DNA of 64,000 bases, from contig WGMX01000020.1 in the NCBI GenBank assembly GCA_016124855.1, forward strand, positions 62,001 through 126,000. The letters run 5' to 3'. Shown piece after piece: positions 1 to 8,690 of the stretch (positions are counted from its first letter, which is position 1; each line of letters begins with the position of its first letter). The position numbers and the translations under genes were made by a program. This stretch comes from Anaerolineaceae bacterium (lineage in GTDB: Bacteria; Chloroflexota; Anaerolineae; Aggregatilineales; Phototrophicaceae). The notes below the pieces were generated by a model. That model was not told the DNA's origin. It worked only from the letters and a program-made list of their open reading frames with translations, and made no database searches.

Positions 1-514
1 TGTCAACAGGCCACGAAGAGAGGCGCAAGCGTTTTGCTAGGGCACACAATCAATTATTTTCATATTCCAAATTTATGATGTTAATATTCTTTGGATTTCT
101 GGCTTAGAGACGTTTCTCGCCCTTTGACACAATAATATAAATGACTTTTCCTTGAACCGATTAGGTCACTTAGCCTATCTATCTAAGATAATGGTCTAAA
201 TTTACAAGAAATTTACATTTTTCATATTCGGGTAATTTTGCTTGCAATCATTTCAAATCTGAAACACTGCTTGACGTGATCTATGAATCTAGAACGATCA
301 CAAAAGCGGGTTTAGATTTATGGGGACTAATTGGAAAACTTGATGTCGATTTGGGACGACGGCTAGCAAATTGACCTATGCTCAATTAATAAACGCTGCT
401 CAAACCCATATTCACCTCACAGATATGACATCCGACACTTTATGACAAAATCTGTTTAGGTCTACGCTAATTGTTGGAACAATATTGATCTAAGCTGTTT
501 TGGAATGACGTACT
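1..514. other. AT-rich non-coding stretch
   Basis: No convincing coding frame, RNA gene or repeat is seen here. The sequence is AT-rich with scattered promoter-like words, for example TTGACA near position 125, but none is followed by a -10 box at a good distance. It is the upstream region of the TMEM175-like gene, which begins at 515. Confidence 0.5.
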
Positions 515-1189
515 ATGGCATCCGACTCACATCAAAAACGTGAGGAAGTAACTCACCTTATGCCTACCCACAAAAGCAATAAACTAACCCTTTCGGATAC
601 GGATCAAGATCACGTCGGTTTGGAACGTATAATCTTTTTCAGCGATGCCATCTTTTCGATTGCAGTTACGTTACTCGTGTTGGAAATTCGGCTGCCGACA
701 AATACACATGAATTGACTAACGAGGAACTGCTGCATGATCTATTGGCTCTCTGGCCGAAGTATTTGGGCTATGTTCTGAGCTTTTTGATCATTGGTTCAT
801 TCTGGTTAGGGCATCATCGCCGTTTCCATTTCATTCAGCGTTATGATGCAAAACTGATCTTCCTAAACTTGGTCTTGCTCATGTTTATCGCATTCATCCC
901 ATTTCCTACGGTGATTATTAGTGAACATGGCAATCAAGTTGGCACGATTTTTTACGCGTTAATGATCAGTGCTACCGGTGTGCTATCGACAAGTATTTGG
1001 GTTTACGCTTCACGTCATCATCGGTTAATTGATCCTGCAATGCCAGTTTCCGTCATAAGGCGGGATACATTGCGTCAGTTAGCTGTACCAGCGGTATTCT
1101 TAGTTTCGGTTGCGGTAGCTTTTTTCAATTATGAGCTTGCTAAATTTTGCTGGATGTTAATCGGTCCCGTAGTGATTCTTATTCATTAA
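515..1189 (+). CDS. TMEM175-like (DUF1211) potassium channel protein
   Basis: 224 residues. After a polar N-terminus of about 38 residues comes the hallmark FSD motif (residues 42-44, context FFSDAIFSIAVTLLVLEIRL), which in bacterial TMEM175 proteins lines the pore of a potassium-selective channel. About six hydrophobic segments follow, matching the family's usual length of roughly 200 residues. A histidine-rich loop (GHHRRFHF) sits after the second or third segment. By family knowledge it is an inner-membrane cation channel acting as a multimer. The ATG at 515 has only a weak ribosome site; a second ATG at residue 16 is possible and would keep the whole membrane domain. It stands alone, with no operon partner. 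Confidence 0.85.
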   Translation: MASDSHQKREEVTHLMPTHKSNKLTLSDTDQDHVGLERIIFFSDAIFSIAVTLLVLEIRLPTNTHELTNEELLHDLLALWPKYLGYVLSFLIIGSFWLGHHRRFHFIQRYDAKLIFLNLVLLMFIAFIPFPTVIISEHGNQVGTIFYALMISATGVLSTSIWVYASRHHRLIDPAMPVSVIRRDTLRQLAVPAVFLVSVAVAFFNYELAKFCWMLIGPVVILIH

Positions 1190-1631
1190 ATCGCATTTAT
1201 CCAAGCATCAGAAAACCCTCTGAGGTGGGTTCTAGCCCACTAGACAGCCGACGAAAGGCATGTTATAGTGGTTTTGTTGTACGCTGATTGGCGTAACAGA
1301 GTATAGGTGTTTTATGTCTACCCGTGTGATAGACAGTTGGTTGATAACCAACTACGACTTCGTTGGTATCCCCGTTATTTTCGGTGATCAGTTCACGCAA
1401 GGTGAATTGGCTCCGACCTGACTGTGCGTCCGCAATTTCGGACTTTGTATCTGCGAATCGCATAAAACTGATGCCTCGCTTGCCCGCGTGACGGATGATT
1501 TGCTTTGCCATGTGCCAACCACAGGGCAAGATGAATCAGTCGACATGATTCGATTTTGGATGGCGACGCAAACCTGCCCCTCTGATCTCAATGGCGTACA
1601 ACTCTCGTAAAGATAATAGAAAGAGGACAAT
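1190..1631. other. Gap with a possible degraded reading frame
   Basis: 440 bp without an intact gene. A short imperfect hairpin (GTGGG/CCCAC around 1225-1240) lies after the channel gene. The only coding-like trace is the interrupted frame 1314-1610, listed separately. Antisense frames here have no recognisable similarity or start signals. Confidence 0.4.
1314..1610 (+). pseudogene. Possible degraded small gene with one in-frame UGA
   Basis: From ATG 1314 to TAA 1608-1610 a single frame of 98 codons is broken only by TGA at 1419-1421. It starts MSTRVIDSWLITNY and ends GVQLS. I recognise no family, and the frame could be chance. It is listed because the next gene downstream (1632-2414) is also a single frame broken only by UGA, so both may have decayed together. 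Low confidence. Confidence 0.2.
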
Positions 1632-2414
1632 ATGAACGCCAACTTGCAAGGCACATACCATAAGCGGCCTAGACAGAACCGGGACACACAAATCGCTGTC
1701 GTCCCGAGTTCGGAGAAATATCTAGGGCAGATGGAAATGTGCCACCAACAGGCTTACGGCTATACACTGGACTCAAATGCGTCCGATGTGGATGGCGAAG
1801 CCCTGACGGCGGATAAGTTCCGCCAGCACCTCGCGATTTTCCCCCAAGGACAGTTCATGGCGCTGGACAAGGCGACCAACCGCGTGGTTGGGTTGACCGT
1901 CAGCATGCGCGTGAACTTGAACGCACATGACGCAGCCAAGTCATGGGCGGAATTGACCAACGACGGCTGACTGACGACCCATAACCCAAACGGCGAATGG
2001 CTGTACGGCGTGGACTCGGTAGTGCTCCACGATTATCGCAGCCAAGGTATCGGCGGCAAGCTGATTGAAGCACGCTACGATGTCATCCGCAGACTGAATT
2101 TGCGCGGATTGGTGGCGGGCAGTATTCCGATTGACTTCAGCAAAGTCGCAGACCACATTTCGATTGAACAATACGTTCGCGAAGTGATCGCTGGAACGCG
2201 GTTTGATACTAACCTGAGCAAACAACTTCGGAAAGGCTTTAAGGTTCACGGCCTGATTCCGAATTATACGAATGATACAAGTTGTGGTGGTTACGGTGTG
2301 GAGATTGTCTGGGATAACCCCAATTATCGCCCACTGCGCCGCACTTATCCGGCTGCGACACGCCCTGCTGTGGTGCGTCATATGCCTGCGCCGTTAATGC
2401 CCTTAACGGCTTAA
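1632..2414 (+). pseudogene. GNAT-family acetyltransferase broken by in-frame UGA
   Basis: A single 260-codon frame with one internal TGA at 1968-1970. The parts before and after the stop align along their whole length with the intact neighbour at 2503-3231: FRQHLAIFPQGQF matches FRRHLAIFPEGQF, NGEWLYGVDSVV matches TGEWLYGVESAV, and NLSKQLRKGF matches NLSKQIKMGF. The stop falls exactly where the paralogue has Trp (GQGWLTTH versus NDG-stop-LTTH), so one TGG-to-TGA change explains it. The acetyl-CoA site (QGIGGKL, like QGKGIGKQL in the copy) is downstream of the stop, so the truncated product would lack it. The alternatives are a sequencing error or stop read-through. UGA is an ordinary stop elsewhere in the window. 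Confidence 0.85.
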
Positions 2415-2436
2415 CACGATTTAGTTCGAACCATCG

Positions 2437-2456
2437 GGGCGTACAGCCGTACGCCC
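2437..2456. repeat. Perfect REP-like hairpin GGGCGTAC/GTACGCCC
   Basis: An 8-bp perfect stem with loop AGCC, followed by TTT, lies between the broken and intact GNAT genes. It has the shape and loop size of the GGGCGCAC-GGYY-GTGCGCCC hairpins found elsewhere in the window. It could also act as a weak terminator. Confidence 0.6.
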
Positions 2457-2502
2457 TTTCACAATCATCTAATTTTTAGTGATCGCAATTAAGGAACGAA
2501 TC

Positions 2503-3231
2503 ATGTTCAGCCAAGAAGAGCCTGCCAGTAAGAGCGCCATTCAAATCCTGCCCAGCTCGGAACGTTATGTCGAGCAAATGGAGGCTTTGATGGCAGCGGT
2601 ATATAACCTTGATCCCCAAGATGAGTCAGCCGGCCTGTTTAATGCAGCCCACTTTCGCCGGCATCTCGCCATCTTCCCCGAAGGCCAATTCATAGCGGTG
2701 GATATGATGACCGATAAAGTCGTCGGCCTGACTGTGAGTATGCGAATCCACTTTAATCCGCACGAGCCGATGTTGGACTCGTGGTGGAATCTGATCGGTC
2801 AGGGATGGCTAACCACCCATAAACCCACTGGTGAGTGGTTGTATGGTGTCGAGTCTGCGGTTCATCCCGATTATCAGGGTAAGGGTATTGGTAAGCAGTT
2901 AACCAACGCACGTTTGGAAACCATGCGCAGCCTGAACCTGCGCGGGATGGTAGCAGGCAGTGCGATTATCAGTTACCACAAAGTGGCTGATACTGTGCCC
3001 GTTGAAGACTACGTAGCCGATGTCATCGCCGGGCGACGTTTTGACCACAACCTATCCAAACAGATTAAGATGGGCTTCAAACCGACGCATATCATTCCGC
3101 ACTATTTAGAGGATTATGATTGTGCGGGTTACGGTGTCGAAATGGTCATTGAGAACGGCGCTTATGTACCACCAGTTCAAATGGATTGGCCTGCCAACCG
3201 TCCGTTAATTATCCAACCGAGTTTTGGATAG
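2503..3231 (+). CDS. GNAT-family N-acetyltransferase (intact tandem copy)
   Basis: 242 residues from ATG 2503, chosen because AAGGA at 2491-2495 sits 7 nt upstream; a GTG 24 nt earlier lacks such a site. The fold is a long GNAT: an N-terminal region with FRRHLAIFPEGQFIAV, then the acetyl-CoA binding motif A in VHPDYQGKGIGKQLTNARLE (about residues 123-142). It transfers an acetyl group from acetyl-CoA to an unknown amine. It is the intact tandem paralogue of the broken gene just upstream, which suggests a local duplication followed by loss of one copy. The C-terminus (VEMVIENGAYVPP) is shared with the broken copy. Substrate unknown. Confidence 0.85.
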   Translation: MFSQEEPASKSAIQILPSSERYVEQMEALMAAVYNLDPQDESAGLFNAAHFRRHLAIFPEGQFIAVDMMTDKVVGLTVSMRIHFNPHEPMLDSWWNLIGQGWLTTHKPTGEWLYGVESAVHPDYQGKGIGKQLTNARLETMRSLNLRGMVAGSAIISYHKVADTVPVEDYVADVIAGRRFDHNLSKQIKMGFKPTHIIPHYLEDYDCAGYGVEMVIENGAYVPPVQMDWPANRPLIIQPSFG

Positions 3232-3245
3232 TTTCAAAAATTTTA

Positions 3246-3275
3246 GTAGAGGGGTGGTTTAGGCCATCCCTCTAC
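3246..3275. repeat. Hairpin, GTAGAGGG...CCCTCTAC type
   Basis: GTAGAGGGGTGG (3246-3257) pairs with CCATCCCTCTAC (3264-3275) over 12 bp with one G-U pair and a 6-nt loop. It lies between the convergent GNAT and cupin genes and may serve as a bidirectional terminator. The GTAG/CTAC ends match the dispersed hairpin family of this window. Confidence 0.55.
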
Positions 3276-3300
3276 GGCACAAGATATAGTCGCAGCAGAA

Positions 3301-3654
3301 CTATTTCTTCAACTCGACGGCTACAATTTGCAGCGTTTTGCCACCGATGTTTTCCAACGAATGGGGTGGCAGCGCCGCGCCCCACATATATTCAGCGGGA
3401 TTTTTGAGGGCTTCGACCGTGCGAGTATCGACCAGCACATTGTCCTCGTCATCGCGCCGGATAAAATCGCTCCAACTGATGACATGCAGCACACCTTCCC
3501 AACGGTGGGTATGAACAGCAGTCCGTTCGCCGGCTGGAATCAGTGTTTCGATAACCCTGACTTTGTCATTTTCCATAATCAGACGGTGATGATTAGCCGA
3601 GGCGACTAATGCGTCTAACTTGTCATCCCAGATTTGCTCCGATGCTTCAGTCAT
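3301..3654 (-). CDS. Small cupin-fold protein
   Basis: 117 residues from ATG 3654, preferred over ATG 3672 because the coding strand reads AAAGGA seven bases before it. The single beta-barrel domain shows cupin-like features: RVIETLIPAGERTAVHTHRWEGVLHVI carries the HxH of motif 1, and LPPHSLENIGGKTLQIVAVELK fits motif 2 with its His. Such small cupins bind a metal through these histidines and may be isomerases, dioxygenases or sensors. No partner gene indicates which. It is transcribed towards the GNAT gene and lies 33 bp after the DMT permease gene on the same strand, so the two may be cotranscribed. Confidence 0.7.
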   Translation of the reverse strand: MTEASEQIWDDKLDALVASANHHRLIMENDKVRVIETLIPAGERTAVHTHRWEGVLHVISWSDFIRRDDEDNVLVDTRTVEALKNPAEYMWGAALPPHSLENIGGKTLQIVAVELKK

Positions 3655-3687
3655 GCTTGAATCCTTTCTCATGATAGGGTTTCGATT

Positions 3688-4593
3688 TTATTCCCCGCGT
3701 GCTAGAACGACAATCGCGCCTAATAAGAGCAGCGCGCCAAAGATGCCGAGTGCAGTCAAGCGTTCACCAAACAGAAACGCGGCTAGAATGGCGGCGGTCA
3801 CGGGTTCAAGCAAGGTAATGATACCGGCGATGGTGGCTTGTGTAGTTTTCATGCCTGCCATAAATAAACCGTAGCCCACGACCGTCGGCACAATTCCCAG
3901 ATACAACAGGAGTAACCATGCTTGCACTGGATAAAGGGTTTGAAGTTGACCGGTGAGGATGCCAATCACCATGAGCATGACCCCGTTGGAGGCGAAACTG
4001 ACCACATTAATTTGTGCGGTATGAGCGCGTTTAGCAACGAAGCGACCACAGACGATGGCGCCGGCGTATAACAGGCCGCAGACAACCGAAAACACGACTC
4101 CCAGAATGGCGTTGTGGGGCAGTTCGGTTCCCGGTTTAATGCCGACCACCAATACTGTGCCGACCAAGGCACAGACCAGCGCGACCATGACTTTACGATC
4201 AAAGGGTTCGAAGCCAAACATAATCGATACCAGCGCGACCGAGACAGGCGCAATACATACGCCAACCAATGTCGATATGGTGACGCCTGCCAGCGGAATT
4301 GCAATGAGATACGCTGTCTGGCTCAAACCGGTGAAGACGCCGACCATCATCATGATGCCCAAGTTACGGCGGGGGATGTGAAAGGCTTTTGATCCGAACA
4401 AGAACCAACATTGAACCAGAAAAATGGGCGTGGCGATAACCGCACGAAAAAAGCTGATTGATAGGGCGGTCGTCGCGGTTAATCCATAGATCAATTGTGT
4501 CGCCGGGCCAATTGTTCCCCAGAGCGTGCCTGCTAAGGCGACCAGTCCGAAGCCACGGCGCTGCCCTTCCCGCGATAGTACTACGGTTTCCAT
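3688..4593 (-). CDS. DMT-superfamily (EamA) permease
   Basis: 301 residues with about ten hydrophobic segments arranged as two similar halves, as in EamA-type drug/metabolite transporters. The first half starts GFGLVALAGTLWGTIGPATQ and the second FSVVCGLLYAGAIVCGRFVAK, and each half ends with a LxPVxAALxAxxFLGE-like element (IITLLEPVTAAILAAFLFGE). These proteins export amino acids, metabolites or drugs across the cytoplasmic membrane. The substrate cannot be told from sequence. The length is typical. The small cupin gene follows 33 bp downstream on the same strand. Confidence 0.85.
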   Translation of the reverse strand: METVVLSREGQRRGFGLVALAGTLWGTIGPATQLIYGLTATTALSISFFRAVIATPIFLVQCWFLFGSKAFHIPRRNLGIMMMVGVFTGLSQTAYLIAIPLAGVTISTLVGVCIAPVSVALVSIMFGFEPFDRKVMVALVCALVGTVLVVGIKPGTELPHNAILGVVFSVVCGLLYAGAIVCGRFVAKRAHTAQINVVSFASNGVMLMVIGILTGQLQTLYPVQAWLLLLYLGIVPTVVGYGLFMAGMKTTQATIAGIITLLEPVTAAILAAFLFGERLTALGIFGALLLLGAIVVLARGE

Positions 4594-4957
4594 AGCATAA
4601 ATTCCTCAACCTACAGTCGAATAAGGGTGTGATGTGGTGAAAACGGGGCGGGATATGGCAGCATAAAACAAACGTGTTTCATCACACGTCAGGGAGACAC
4701 AGCCTTTCCGCCAGCTTACCGGCAGGCTGGAGGAGGAGGATTATTGGCGTTAAACAGGCGGCGGTTTGTCATGTTGGTAAACCTTATGGTGGTAGAAGTA
4801 CGTAGACTTCCAATCATCCATATTATAACGATGGCCTGACCAAGCCGCCAGATTAAAGGACATTTACGGTCACTTAAAATTTCTTAACCCGCGCTTAAAG
4901 GATACACAACCGAGTCGCGGCTACAATCCAGCCGATTTAAAAATTAAGGTGGCTACA
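4594..4957. other. Intergenic region between divergent genes
   Basis: 364 bp between the minus-strand permease and the plus-strand cyclic-nucleotide-binding gene, so it should contain both promoters. I see a short inverted repeat (GCCAGC...GCTGG near 4712-4730) and a TACAAT box at about 4921-4926, without a convincing -35 element. No coding frame is supported. Confidence 0.4.
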
Positions 4958-5323
4958 ATGGCGATTCTCAGTTTGTTTAAGTTTGTCAAAGATCAAGTGT
5001 CCTTTCCAGCGGGGCACGTTATTTTTAAAGAAGACGAAACAGGCGATGTAGCCTATGTTGTGATTGAGGGCGAGGTTGACATCACTTTTAAAGGGCAGCT
5101 CCTCGAAACGGTTGGTTCCGGTGGGCTGATCGGCGAGATGGCGCTGATTGATGACCAGACACGCAGCGGCACGGCAACCGCTAAAACCGAGACCAAAGCC
5201 GTGAAAATTGACAAAAACCGCTTTACCTTCATGGTGCAAGAAACACCGATGTTTGCTCTTGAAGTGATGAAAATTATGGCCGATCGCTTACGCCGTGAAC
5301 ACGAGAGACTGAATATACCGTAA
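4958..5323 (+). CDS. Single-domain cyclic-nucleotide-binding (Crp-like) protein
   Basis: 121 residues from ATG 4958 (AAGGTGG just upstream). The whole protein is one CAP-family effector domain: FPAGHVIFKEDETGDVAYVVIEGEVDI, the glycine turn SGGLIGEMALIDDQTRSGTATA that forms the phosphate-binding cassette with its Glu and Arg, and a final helix EVMKIMADRLRREHERL. There is no helix-turn-helix, so it is not a transcription factor on its own. It is probably a cNMP sensor acting on a partner protein or a general signalling module. No obvious partner is adjacent. Confidence 0.85.
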   Translation: MAILSLFKFVKDQVSFPAGHVIFKEDETGDVAYVVIEGEVDITFKGQLLETVGSGGLIGEMALIDDQTRSGTATAKTETKAVKIDKNRFTFMVQETPMFALEVMKIMADRLRREHERLNIP

Positions 5324-5423
5324 GGATAATGCTACCCTCATAAACGACTGCCCAAGCTGTGCAGCGATTGTTAGCGGGATATAATGGCTTTCATTCATCA
5401 TGTATGAATGGAGGCTTTTTATT

Positions 5424-6047
5424 TTGACAAACGCATCATCAGGTGGCGACCAACAATGGTTTGAGGCCATATATAACGGCGCTCAAAATCAGACTAACAA
5501 TATCCCTTGGGCAGATTTGCGACCCAACCCGTTCCTGCTCGAATGGCTGGAAACGACAGCGCCGGATACGCTCAACAAGTCGGCGGTGGTCGTGGGCTGC
5601 GGATTGGGGGATGATGCCGAGGAATTGGCGCGGCGCGGGTATTCGGTAACGGCCTTTGATGTTTCGGCTACGGCAGTGGATTGGTGTCGTCAACGGTTCC
5701 CGGACTCCAAAGTTCGTTATGTGCAAGCTGATCTTTTCAAGCTGCCGAGCGATTGGCAGTTTGACTTCGTGTTGGAAATCAACACCGTACAGGCCATTCC
5801 AGTAGCCGTTCGGCGGGATGTGATTAACGCGATTGCGCGTTTGGTCGCACCATCCGGTACATTGTTGGCGATTGGGCGGCTGGCGAAATCCAGCGAACAA
5901 CAGGTCAGGCGTCCGTGGCCTTTGACCCGTGACGAACTTCACTATTATGACGAAGCCGGATTAAGTGAAGTGCGTTTTGAAACTTATGGCGACATGGAAA
6001 TTTCAGCGCTGAGTCTGGTGCGCTTTCAAGTGACTTACCAGAAATAG
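5424..6047 (+). CDS. Class I SAM-dependent methyltransferase
   Basis: About 207 residues from TTG 5424, chosen because GGAGG at 5410-5414 lies 9 nt upstream; an ATG at 5400 lies before that site. Motif I is VVVGCGLGDDAEELARRGY with the acidic FDVS after strand 2, then VRYVQADLF and the FDFVLEINTVQAI post-motif. The shape resembles thiopurine or tellurite-resistance type small-molecule methyltransferases: short, with the SAM site near the N-terminus and few added elements. The substrate is unknown. The gene stands alone, convergent with the large membrane glycosyltransferase gene. Confidence 0.8.
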   Translation: MTNASSGGDQQWFEAIYNGAQNQTNNIPWADLRPNPFLLEWLETTAPDTLNKSAVVVGCGLGDDAEELARRGYSVTAFDVSATAVDWCRQRFPDSKVRYVQADLFKLPSDWQFDFVLEINTVQAIPVAVRRDVINAIARLVAPSGTLLAIGRLAKSSEQQVRRPWPLTRDELHYYDEAGLSEVRFETYGDMEISALSLVRFQVTYQK

Positions 6048-6107
6048 TCTAGACGGAAGGGTTCACAGACTTTTCCCTGCGAATGATAGTATTAAAAGTA
6101 AACGTTA

Positions 6108-8678
6108 TTATCCTGCCCCTGTTTCAGTTTGGGTTTTGGGAGGGTGGCAGTAGTGACTATAAAGACTGCCATCCTCGGGATTATTGGCGGCGTAGAACAG
6201 CACAAACCGTTCGAAAGGCGCAACGTCGGTAAAAGGCGTATAACGTGGCGGACTGAGCTTGAAATAAGCGCGCAGCATGTTGAGGGTTTTGGTATCTTTC
6301 CACTGGATGAAGAAAGCATGGTCAACGTCACAGGTCAAATTCTTGAGATATTTTGGAGTGAGCCGTCTTGAGATCATGGTATCTACCGTGATGTCTTTTC
6401 GCCATATCCTGACCAGACCTTCAGCCTCGATCTGATTAAAGTCGGGTGAACTAATCATGTGAACCTGTGTATTGAGCGGGAAATTCAACGAACGCCACGC
6501 TGCGTCGTAACCATCGGGCGCGGCGTTAGTCGAGCGGAAAATAAAGTTATATTCCGGCAGATGCTGGTTGAAAAAGAAGTTGAATTGATAAGCAGCAAGC
6601 AGCAGGCTGATGGCAACCATCGTCAGCCACTGCCAGCGCACACGCCGGAGCACCAGCGGCACGACATAGCGCAGGGCGACCGCTGCCAAAATCGCTAAGG
6701 CGGGAAAGACCATCACAAAACGGGGCGAACCGGTGCTGTCTTTCATAAAGCTGTTGCCCATTGAGGTACAGAGTACCCACAAAACCAACAGCATCGGGCC
6801 GGGTTTGCGCCAGTGATAGCAGGCAAAGGCAAATCCGACAATGACGAAGGGCAGTACGCCGGTTAAGAGCAAAGCGGTGGTCTGTGAATAAAAGAGAGTG
6901 CTATCTTCGTGGTTGAACAAAACCTCGAAGGCTGGCAGCACATGATATGTAATGTGGTCGCTTAAGGCATCGGGTGTGGTCAACAACTCTTGCCAATAAT
7001 TTCCCGTCAAACCGGAATGGTTATCCACCAGCCGCGCAAAAATGGGACGGTTAATGCCGATTAGGGTCAAATAAATAGGCGTGGCGATCAGCACCAAAGC
7101 GGCTAACGCCAGCAGCAATCCGGGACGTACACGCTGCCAGTGCAGTTTTATACGCTGCAAAGGCGATAGGAGCGGCGGTAAATTCGCCACCTGCATAAAG
7201 AGGACGCAGCCAACCAACCAGATGACTGCCAGCGGCGTGAACAGCAGCCGTCCGCCTTCGTGGAAATAATGGGTGAAACCCAGCATGACACCGCCCAGAA
7301 CAAAATCGCGCCGCTGCCCCTGCTGCATAGCACGGGCTAAAAAGGCGAAGGCCATCGTCGCAAAAAATGGACTGGAAATTTCGCAAATGGCGATGCGGCT
7401 GAATTGAATATGCGGGGGAAAGGTCGCCAGAATTAAGGCGGCAAGGATGGCTGTTTTACGGTCAAAGAGTGTGCGGACGAGAAAATAGGCCGCCGGTATG
7501 CCTAACGTGCCGAGGATGGCACTGGGTGCGCGTAAACCAAACAAACTCCAGCCGAACAAATTCATCGACAGCGTTTGCCAATAAGGGTAGACATAGGGAA
7601 AAGCTGAAATGCCGCTGAAGGGTTGCAGCAGCCCGACAAAACCCTGTGAACGAATGTCGTAGGTTCCGTCAATAAACGAACGCTCATCCACCAAGAAACG
7701 CATGGCGAGATCAAGATGCCAGAAGCGCAGCAGTAGAGCGAGGAGCGTAATCAAGGCTAAAGGCCATAAGGGCTTCCAGCGTTCGAGGCGGCTTTGTGTG
7801 GGCTTGGTCGCAGCAGAGGCGCTGACAACACCCGTCAGACCGACGATGATTAAACCGGTTCCAGCGACTAAGAGGACAAACTGAACGTTGATGGATGCCA
7901 GTGAAAGCAGATCGGACTTGATGTAGAGGCCGTTGATTTCGCTAATTAACAGCAGCAAAACAACGCCCATGAACAGCATCAAGCGCGTTCGAAAGCGCTG
8001 GATAAACAGGCGCAGGCTGGATTTGAAGCCGCTTACTTTGGGTTCCGCGACTGGCGCATCCAACGCGATGGTCATCATGGGGATGGTTGAGGGGCGAAGG
8101 GCAAAGGCCGCCCATAAGGCCAGTAAGCTCAAGATGAACAAGACTGCCCCTTGATTTTGCAGTTCACTGTAGGAACGCGAGTCCCAGAACACGAGAGCGC
8201 TCCAAAGGGCGAACACCACAGCCGCTCCACCCGAGACTAAGGATAGCCCCGCTGCATTTTTCTCTAATACAGCGTGGGGATATGCAACCATGAGGCGCAC
8301 ATTTTGCAAGTTATGACTGATTTTAGCGGCTGACCGAAACACCACGTAGAGCAGGCATCCCAGAAGCAGCAGCATAAAAATAGCAGCTGACAATTCAGGA
8401 TGGTCGGCTTGCAAAAAGATGAACAAACCTGCACAGAGAGCAACGCCGATTAAAAACAAAAACCAGCGTAAGGGCGACTGTGGTCTGCGCTGTGGCAAAG
8501 ACGGTTGATGGGTGGTGACCGCTGTTTGAACAGCATCCACAGATGGCACGGGAACGGGCTCATTTTGTTCGCGCCGCCAAAAAAGTAAGGCTCCGCCAGC
8601 GGTGAATAATGCGGCGGGGAGGGCGATCCAACGGGCACGTTTTAGAAGTGGGTTTGAGAATAAATTGGTGTTTGCCAT
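6108..8678 (-). CDS. GT39/PMT-like membrane glycosyltransferase
   Basis: 856 residues. An N-terminal half with several membrane segments (to about residue 290) precedes a GT-C core that begins LITLLALLLRFWHLDLAMRF. The first outside loop has the catalytic-type Asp-Glu pair (LVDERSFIDGTYDI), as in ArnT/PMT-like enzymes that use a polyprenyl-phosphate sugar. Many further membrane helices follow, and the C-terminus is a soluble tail. GT39 proteins normally have about 500-600 residues, so the N-terminal extension of about 300 is unusual. It is likely to attach a sugar to lipid or protein on the outer face of the membrane. It is one of three consecutive minus-strand genes, followed upstream by a hydrolase and a YfhO-like protein. 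Confidence 0.8.
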   Translation of the reverse strand: MANTNLFSNPLLKRARWIALPAALFTAGGALLFWRREQNEPVPVPSVDAVQTAVTTHQPSLPQRRPQSPLRWFLFLIGVALCAGLFIFLQADHPELSAAIFMLLLLGCLLYVVFRSAAKISHNLQNVRLMVAYPHAVLEKNAAGLSLVSGGAAVVFALWSALVFWDSRSYSELQNQGAVLFILSLLALWAAFALRPSTIPMMTIALDAPVAEPKVSGFKSSLRLFIQRFRTRLMLFMGVVLLLLISEINGLYIKSDLLSLASINVQFVLLVAGTGLIIVGLTGVVSASAATKPTQSRLERWKPLWPLALITLLALLLRFWHLDLAMRFLVDERSFIDGTYDIRSQGFVGLLQPFSGISAFPYVYPYWQTLSMNLFGWSLFGLRAPSAILGTLGIPAAYFLVRTLFDRKTAILAALILATFPPHIQFSRIAICEISSPFFATMAFAFLARAMQQGQRRDFVLGGVMLGFTHYFHEGGRLLFTPLAVIWLVGCVLFMQVANLPPLLSPLQRIKLHWQRVRPGLLLALAALVLIATPIYLTLIGINRPIFARLVDNHSGLTGNYWQELLTTPDALSDHITYHVLPAFEVLFNHEDSTLFYSQTTALLLTGVLPFVIVGFAFACYHWRKPGPMLLVLWVLCTSMGNSFMKDSTGSPRFVMVFPALAILAAVALRYVVPLVLRRVRWQWLTMVAISLLLAAYQFNFFFNQHLPEYNFIFRSTNAAPDGYDAAWRSLNFPLNTQVHMISSPDFNQIEAEGLVRIWRKDITVDTMISRRLTPKYLKNLTCDVDHAFFIQWKDTKTLNMLRAYFKLSPPRYTPFTDVAPFERFVLFYAANNPEDGSLYSHYCHPPKTQTETGAG

Positions 8679-8690
8679 AATTACATTGTG

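Noticed and set aside
1632..2414. Possible recoding of UGA as Trp in this organism
   Set aside because: UGA is the natural stop of several intact genes here (for example 36202-36204 and 57554-57556), and Trp is encoded by UGG throughout, so reassignment is unlikely.
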